Source: Nymphaea colorata
Taxonomy: Eukaryota > Streptophyta > Magnoliopsida > Nymphaeales > Nymphaeaceae
Length of the DNA stretch: 64,000 nt
NCBI RefSeq assembly: GCF_008831285.2
Contig: NC_045149.1
Location: forward strand, 13,354,629-13,418,628
Direction: 5' to 3'
The notes under the pieces are model-generated. The model did no database searches. It was not told the DNA's origin and saw only the letters and a list, made by a program, of their open reading frames with translations. The position numbers and the translations under genes were made by a program. Below, piece after piece: positions 57,790 to 64,000 of this stretch (the stretch's first letter is position 1; each line of letters opens with the position of its first letter).

Positions 57790-58150
57790 GTAACAATCCA
57801 TTGACTTTGGTCATCTCTCCTCCTTTTACTTCTCGTTCCTTCTTTTCTTTTTTGTTTTTATTTTGCTTCTTCTTTTTCCTTCATCCACTTTGTTGTTTCA
57901 ACATTCTCTGATTTTTCTCTTTGTATTCTTATGTTCTCTTTTCCTTTCTTACTTTCTAATCTGTTTTTTTTTTCGTTTTTTCTTCTTACATTTTGTTCTG
58001 TTTTCTTTTTTTTTCGTCGTTTCTTCCATTACCCATTTGTTCTCCTCCTCATTTTTTTTCTGTTATTTATATCTGGCATATTCTTACTTTTATTTAATTC
58101 ATACATTAAGAATTTGTTTAATTTTTTTTGTTCTTCTGTTATTCTTTGAC
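57790..58150. repeat. Polypyrimidine (T-rich) tract
   Basis: About 360 bases, overwhelmingly T and C on the plus strand. The open frames here (for example 57863-58162) are artefacts of the Phe/Leu/Ser-rich composition. Confidence 0.8.
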
Positions 58151-60243
58151 AAGCTATGGTGAAATGTATGCTTATGCTTCAAAGCCTATGCCTTATTTAT
58201 GTCCTGGTGAGTAGTCATTACACCTCAATGCATTCAAGAACAACGCTAGAGATTGCATCATAAATATCAAAAGATAGAGATATTAAGCATTTTTTTTTCA
58301 ATTAAACTGGTCTCAAGCATTCTGTTGAGGATAGAAAGCATGAATTGTGGACAGATGTTATTTACGGATGACCTCACCTTTTTAATGTCTATGACGAATA
58401 CATGTGAACCATGGGAAATCTGATTAGTCTATGTAAGTTAACAGCCTCAGTAGTTGCTTGAATTCTATGCTCCCAATAACTTGCCAACTAATTTCTTCTT
58501 TCAACTCCAGTTAATGTGTAGAACCCTGGGTGGACATGCGCTTCCTCTTCTTAATTGCCTGACCACCTAGCTGAAACGTCCAAATTGGAGAAGCTTAAAA
58601 TAGTCACCATCATCACCCCACGCTTAATGTTCTTAAAGACAAAATTTTGCAGAACCCGTAAGAAATGACTGATCACATCCTCAACCAAGCTTTGACCCAT
58701 TAGCAGAGAAAAGGAAATACATAAGCACCATAGCAAGAAGATGCACATAGTCTGTGTATGCAATAACGCCACTGCAGAGGTCTGAAGAATAACAGAAGTA
58801 ACTTAGTTCCACATACTTTTTCTAATTCATAAATCTGCAAGCTCGAAAACCGAGTAATATATTTAAAGGAGAAAACTTTGTTAGACATGTCATTGGGTGC
58901 TCAAACATCCTATGGCTGTACCTCAACATGTCAGGTCCACAACTCAAAGGATTTCAGATATGCACAAAATAATGAGCCTGAACAGAATACTTTGGTTTGC
59001 AAACATTGTTTGTGTACCCAAAGATGTCTGGCATTTGTATGCGGCAATAGGCACAGTTCTACCATTGTGACAATCATGCAAGGTTACAAGATGAAACACA
59101 TTGAAGGCCAATGGATCAAGGAAAAGGTATACTAAATTGTAGAGAGAAAGAGATCAAGGAAAAGGCATACTAACCTACACAGGGATTTTCCACTGGAGAC
59201 AAATCTAAGACATCCTGTCCAATGTACAGACCCACAAAAGTTCATGCTAAGTTGCCCTATCTAATGAGAATGAAACAGCTTAAATGAGGCCTCCAGAATA
59301 ATGTTGTCCAAGCAGAAAACGAACATCCAAGGCATCATGAACTATAAAAAGATAGAGTTATGCCTGTTGCAGCCAGCATAAAGGAAAAACCCTGACATTT
59401 ATTGATGAAAATCTTGAACTAGCCAATTAAGTTTCAGAACCACGATGACAAAAGAAAATTTGACAGCACATTTTGCATGCTGGAAGCCTCACAAAATTGC
59501 AGTAGTTGTGACTTGTGAGGCTAAAATGCTGACTGTTTAGCACAAAAATTCGTCAAAGGAAGACAAGGAGATGAACATAAACTTCCATATGAGCAAAAAC
59601 ATGTCTCATAGAGAAAAACAAAAATACTTTGCATTCAAGCAAAGTAAGAAGTCAAATAGTTACCAAATTTCATGTTTCAAGAAACTGCTTTTATGTCCTA
59701 ATCTGTTTCCAGCCAGCAAGGAATTCTAGATATTTTAATGTCATTCCACTTCATCCGAATGCAGCAACTTCATGGGTTAACGGAAGAGGAATAAAATAAT
59801 CCTTTGACAAAAATGGACATATCCGAAACAAAGTTTATGGACAAGTTCAAGAATGGTGGACTCATCATACATCTTAGCTAGTAATTTTTTGCCGAGCTAC
59901 CAAATATACTATAAATGGATTTAAAATTGATCAAAGTCAAGGACTGGAAACAGTAATTCTATGTGTAAGACATAGAAACTAACTATATTCTGCTATTAAT
60001 AATTGTTACGGACTTACTGTTATATGCACATTGTACCAAAACGTACATCATAAAGCATACAGAAAATGATATTTAGAGCATCAGGTCCAATAAATTGAGG
60101 AACAGTTGCCAGTCCCAAGGTATTCCAGTAATTTCATAGGACACAAAGTGATGAGACTGAATACGGTTGGAACTTTTAAGGTTAGCTGAAGTCTTTTAAT
60201 GGACGGCCAATTTGAAGTGACACCAATACAAAGGGAGAATAAT

Positions 60244-60440
60244 GGAAAGGCCAACATCGACAAGAAGGACCTTGGGCAATGGAACCGACAAAAATAGATA
60301 ATGCATTCACAGTAGAATAAAAAAGAAACACATAGGGACATATGAGAAGGCCAATATTGACAGGGAAGGACTTTGGGCAATGAAACTGATGCAAATAGAA
60401 CAAATGCCTTCACAAAGAACAGAAAGAGGAAATACAGAAA
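60244..60440. repeat. Imperfect tandem duplication, about 100-bp unit
   Basis: GAAGGCCAATATTGACA near 60346 repeats AAAGGCCAACATCGACA near 60246. Both are followed by GGAC, TTGGGCAATG and a similar continuation. Confidence 0.8.
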
Positions 60441-60632
60441 AAATAGAGTTGAAGATTCCTAATTACCTTTCCAAAAAATGACCATCATGGGAATTGGACC
60501 ACAAGAAACTTTATGATAGATGGAATTCAAGGCTTTTATCCCATCTACAAATATGACTGCTGAACTTCTGATGCTAACAGTATTTATAAAAATATGCAAG
60601 AGCTATTAGCTGCAGACAACCTATAAAAAGTT

Positions 60633-60635
<3 letters not shown>

Positions 60636-60678
<43 letters not shown>
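60636..60678. repeat. (TA)n microsatellite
   Basis: About 21 uninterrupted TA units. Confidence 0.95.
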
Positions 60679-60679
<1 letters not shown>

Positions 60680-62259
60680 ATCTTTATCGACACACAAACA
60701 CGCACACATACACATATATGAGATAGAGTGATTGACTTCTGATTTTCGTGTATGGATGCCAGAAAATCTTTTTGAGATATAATATACCAATAAAAGAACT
60801 CCAGGAAGGTGTTTGGAAAAGGTTGGGAAAAATTTTTTATCCTCAATTTTCTGCCCGTTTCTAATCTAACACATCGCCTGGAAATTGTTCTCCGTCACAA
60901 TTTCACAACAAAGAAGACGGCCCAACAAGTTAGTTTAACAAATCTAAGGAAACTAATGAGGAAAAACAAATGCCAGGAATATAGAATCCAATTTGATGGA
61001 AGAAGTCCTAAAGGAATAAAAAGAACCAAATCGACAAATATTTGAGGAGGAGGAGAATAATCAGCACATAAGGCATCACATACCCAATTGCTAAAACCAA
61101 CAAAGCAAAACTCCAAACCAGTAAGAAATCTCCTTCCAACTCGGTCTAAAACTGTTTTCTTAGTATTCAAGCACCCCCATCGACCTAATCATGAGGAGTA
61201 CAATAAATCACCAAAACATCATAATCCCGTACTTGAGAAGAAAGATTAGACTGAAGCGAGATACCACTCAATCCAAATACCAAGCACTATGAAATATTTC
61301 CTACAGAAGTCAATAAGAAACACAACAGGAAAAAAAACCTTTTTGCCCGAACCTAATGAAAGAATCGAATGCATAAACAATAATAGAAGCCCATCTTAGA
61401 CTACAAAACAAAAAACAGCTTGTATCCAAATTCAAAATACCATCAAGAAAAATTGAGCTAAAAGCACACCTTCACAAAAAGAAAAAATGCAAAAGCAAAA
61501 CGTTAAGTGAAAGAAACAAGCAGACAAATCAGTAGAAACAAGCCTCGTACTTGAGCAGACAAGATCGCCTAACATAAGAAAAATAAAGTCATGTTCAGAA
61601 CTACCTTGGACGCCTTCTTCTTGAAGAAAATAACTATACTCGGATGCGGGAAACCAACAAAAGAAAGAAAAAGGAATACGGGAAAAAACTAAAAGCAAGA
61701 AGAAGGGCGGCAGAATTTGGGAAATATGATGAACCAACAAAGGAAGCAGACCACTAAAGAAATCAGAAAAGAATATGACGATATGGATGCACCGCAAGGG
61801 TCTACTGGCAGAGATTATTATGATGTCCAACAACTTAATTGTAAATTAAGGAAACGAAAAGTCAATCGCAGCTCGGATATTTATTTCTTTCACCAACTAA
61901 CTCAGTGTACGCATTAAATACCGAAGCGAGACAGAGCATAGAAAGAGACGAGGAGGCGGGGGCCCTTAAATGGGAAGATGAAACGTAAGAAAGAGTGAGC
62001 AGTGCATGGCGAAGAACTGAAAATGCGGGCCGTTTCACGCAGTGCCACAACGGTTCTACCGTTGGTTGGTTGTCTCCTAGAATCAATTCTTTTTTAAATC
62101 CTTGTATTATATCGTCGCGTTTGACGGAGGGAGAATCTTTACTACATGTAGAGAGAGAAGAGAGGGGATGGCTAATAATAGAAGAAAGATGTAGCAGAAA
62201 AGCATTATAAATATTTAGCACATGGTTTGGGATTTTAGAACTGGACATCGGATCCCCTT

Positions 62260-63060
62260 CACTTGACTTGATAAGAGTCGGGCTGGGGGTTCGTTTGATG
62301 TTAGAAACTTGAGTTCGGGCCCCATACTTAATACTCGAGCTCGAGTTAGGGTTCGATAAAAAAAATTTTGAATATAAAATGTAAAATATATATTATTATT
62401 AAATAAAAAAATTAACTAGGCCGAATCATGCCTCACAACGCGGATTGACCCGATGGCTCAGGCTGATTTTTTTGGGCCCGAGCTTGGGTTCGATCGGACC
62501 AAGTACCGGGTACTCGTCAACAGGGACGAAACCAGGATTTTTTTTAGGGGCGGGCCGACAATCCGATCTCTGGATCCGGGTAGGACGAATTTTAATACAA
62601 AAAATACATTACGTAATTAAAAAATATTATTTTTTTCAATGTAAAAAAACAATTTTTTTCATTAGTTAGGGTGGGGCCATGGCGTAGGCAGCCCTCCCCT
62701 TCCCTCCGCCCCTGCTTGTCAGGTACCCAAGCCCATTACCCAGACTTAGTTTGGGTGAGCGGCAACTGGTAATTGTGGATCGGGTTCATTAATGCTTGAA
62801 ACTTAAGTTTGGGTTTGATTAGTTAAAATTAAAAACTATATAATTTTAATATAAATAATATATAAATATAATTAATCATAATAAATATTATAATTATATA
62901 TAAAAATAATAAAAAATAATATTAAAAATATCTTGTCCACCCAATCAAAATTTAGTTGGATTCACTTAAATATCAACCCACTTACTAATCAAAACCATCT
63001 GGTGCGTTTTTTGAGGCTGTACTCGGACACAAGTCGAGTACTCGAGCTTTATTACTAATA
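62260..63060. repeat. Degenerate CTCGAG/GGGTACC-rich repeat hosting a small element
   Basis: Repeated words such as ACTCGAGCTCGAG, GGGTACTCG and GGTACCCAAGCC, with long AT-only stretches. It resembles decayed GC-ended DNA-transposon repeats like the one at 19211. Outer boundaries were not found. Confidence 0.4.
62521..62714. mobile_element. Small hAT-like MITE (194 bp)
   Basis: The left end is CAGGGACGAAACCAGG; the right end, read inward, is CAGGGGCGGAGGGAAG. The flanks CTCGTCAA (62513-62520) and CTTGTCAG (62715-62722) match at six of eight positions, consistent with an aged 8-bp duplication. The host sequence reads across once it is removed (GGGTACTCGTCA, then GGTACCCAAG). Confidence 0.6.
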
Positions 63061-64000
63061 CTTTGTAGAAACTGTTCTGTTGACTGCTTTTTAGTAATAA
63101 AAGTTTAATTTTTAGTACATTTTCTTTATATATGTTTATATAACAATCAGTAGCCGCCGGCTGTCCAATTCAGTTTAAACGGACGGTCTTGATTTAAGCT
63201 AAGTCGATTACTTGACATACTTGACGGGGTCCCAACACTCTCGCGCCCCTACCCCACCGTTCCTCCTCCCCACCTGCCAGCTTAGCGTCGGGTATGCATG
63301 TCTCTCGGACTCTTTCTCTTTCTCTTGCTTGTTGGTGCGTCTGTTTTTTTTTTTTTTTTAATGGTATTTGTGTTTCGGCCTAGATTGTTTTGGTATTGGT
63401 TTTGGAGGGGGAAGCGTACAAAGAACGAGGCACATCTATTCTCCCATTGCCTACTGCTTTCCTTGATTTGGGGGTTTCGTTTCTCGATTTCTAATTGGGT
63501 GTCTGGGGAGTTGAAGGAAGGAATAGGGAAGCCTCTTGTTTTTTCTTGGGTTTGTTACTTTATCCTCATTTGGTCATGAACAAGTTGGCAAGAAACTAAA
63601 ATTGAGAGGTCCAAATCCGCACTTGGATTTATCATAGTTCAGCATTTTACCATTCATTAATTGTTCACTGTTGTGCTTGAGCTTCTACTTCCTTTGGTTG
63701 GCTGCAAATACCCAAAAAAGAGAGTATTTTAACAATCTACTCACCAATCTATGAATATACACGTATCTATGAATTGTTGATTAGTTTTTCTGACTGATGG
63801 CTCTCCTACTGGGTTTAGAGTTCTTTGTTTTCATTATTTCCCAAGTAATATCGCTCTTTTCCTTCAATAGTTGTGATTAAATTTTGGAAAGGATTTTCTA
63901 TAGTTATGCTATCATTGTCTTTTCTTTTTGCTCAAATTTTGTGTTTATTGATTATAACATATATACTTTTTGCCTTAACTTTCATGACTTTACTACTTTT
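63061..64000. other. Right-edge region, no gene proven
   Basis: A GC-richer, CT-rich stretch at 63220-63350 could be the 5' end of a plus-strand transcript continuing beyond the window, with a possible GT donor near 63293. The open frame 63298-63579 is hydrophobic and matches nothing I recognise. Confidence 0.3.

Larger units (their letters stand above)
56315..62250. other. Region upstream of the gar2-related gene, no clear exon
   Basis: Moderately AT-rich, with no recognisable coding sequence. It could hold 5' untranslated exons and introns of the minus-strand gene, but no splice-consistent coding exon was identified. It contains a polypyrimidine tract (57790-58150), a duplicated 100-bp segment and a TA microsatellite. 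Confidence 0.4.

Noticed and set aside
57863-58162. Phe-rich hydrophobic open frames, possible membrane protein
   Set aside because: Caused by a T-rich polypyrimidine tract; no start context or homologous motif.
61862-62248. Minus-strand 128-codon frame as first exon of the gar2-related gene
   Set aside because: No recognisable similarity, and no splice-consistent link to the exon at 56314. Possible 5' untranslated sequence at most.
1-64000. CRISPR arrays, operons, rRNA or tRNA genes, phage-like systems
   Set aside because: No regularly spaced identical repeats were seen and no rRNA or tRNA sequence was recognised. All multi-gene layouts are explained by retrotransposon gag-pol order.

Overview
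This is nuclear DNA from a flowering plant. The evidence is spliced genes with GT/AG introns, a plant-type glutathione peroxidase, a plant-specific gar2-related protein, and dense nests of Ty1/copia and Ty3/gypsy LTR retrotransposons plus hAT DNA transposons. The sequence does not identify the species. About two thirds of the window is transposon-derived. Nothing prokaryotic was seen (no operons or CRISPR arrays).

Layout. 1-7476: a gypsy-type LTR about 3 kb long, split by a 4.5 kb hAT transposon (2893-7400) that carries a decayed transposase. 7531-25080: a nest of copia elements. A minus-strand copia (pol at the left, gag plus LTR at the right) brackets a rearranged tandem copia array with four LTR segments (9817-15064) and a plus-strand copia fragment. 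That fragment is split by a complete copia element (17215-23067, 5-bp target duplication CAAAC), which is itself split by a GC-rich hAT-like element (19211-19914, 8-bp duplication CCTACAAG). 25090-29115: another decayed copia element.

30975-43259 (minus): a six-exon glutathione peroxidase gene with an intact catalytic tetrad and a probable organelle transit peptide. Introns 3 and 4 are swollen to about 6.1 and 4.4 kb by copia, gypsy and hAT insertions. The promoter side (43300-43420) holds a TATA-like box and three ACGT-core elements. 44084-47156: a solo gypsy LTR with a perfect 5-bp duplication. It belongs to the same family as the LTR at 1-7476, in the opposite orientation.

47157-54000: mostly featureless AT-rich DNA with one DUF4283-like retroelement remnant. 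54031-56314 (minus): the 3' exons of a gar2-related plant gene. The terminal exons are clean, but the upstream coding stretch carries a stop codon and a frameshift. 56315-64000: no convincing coding sequence; a tandem duplication, microsatellites and a small nested hAT-like element were seen.

The two host genes are unrelated. The most unusual signal is a stem-loop near the 3' end of the LTRs of four different copia families. Its flanks are conserved, while its stem differs in sequence but stays paired.
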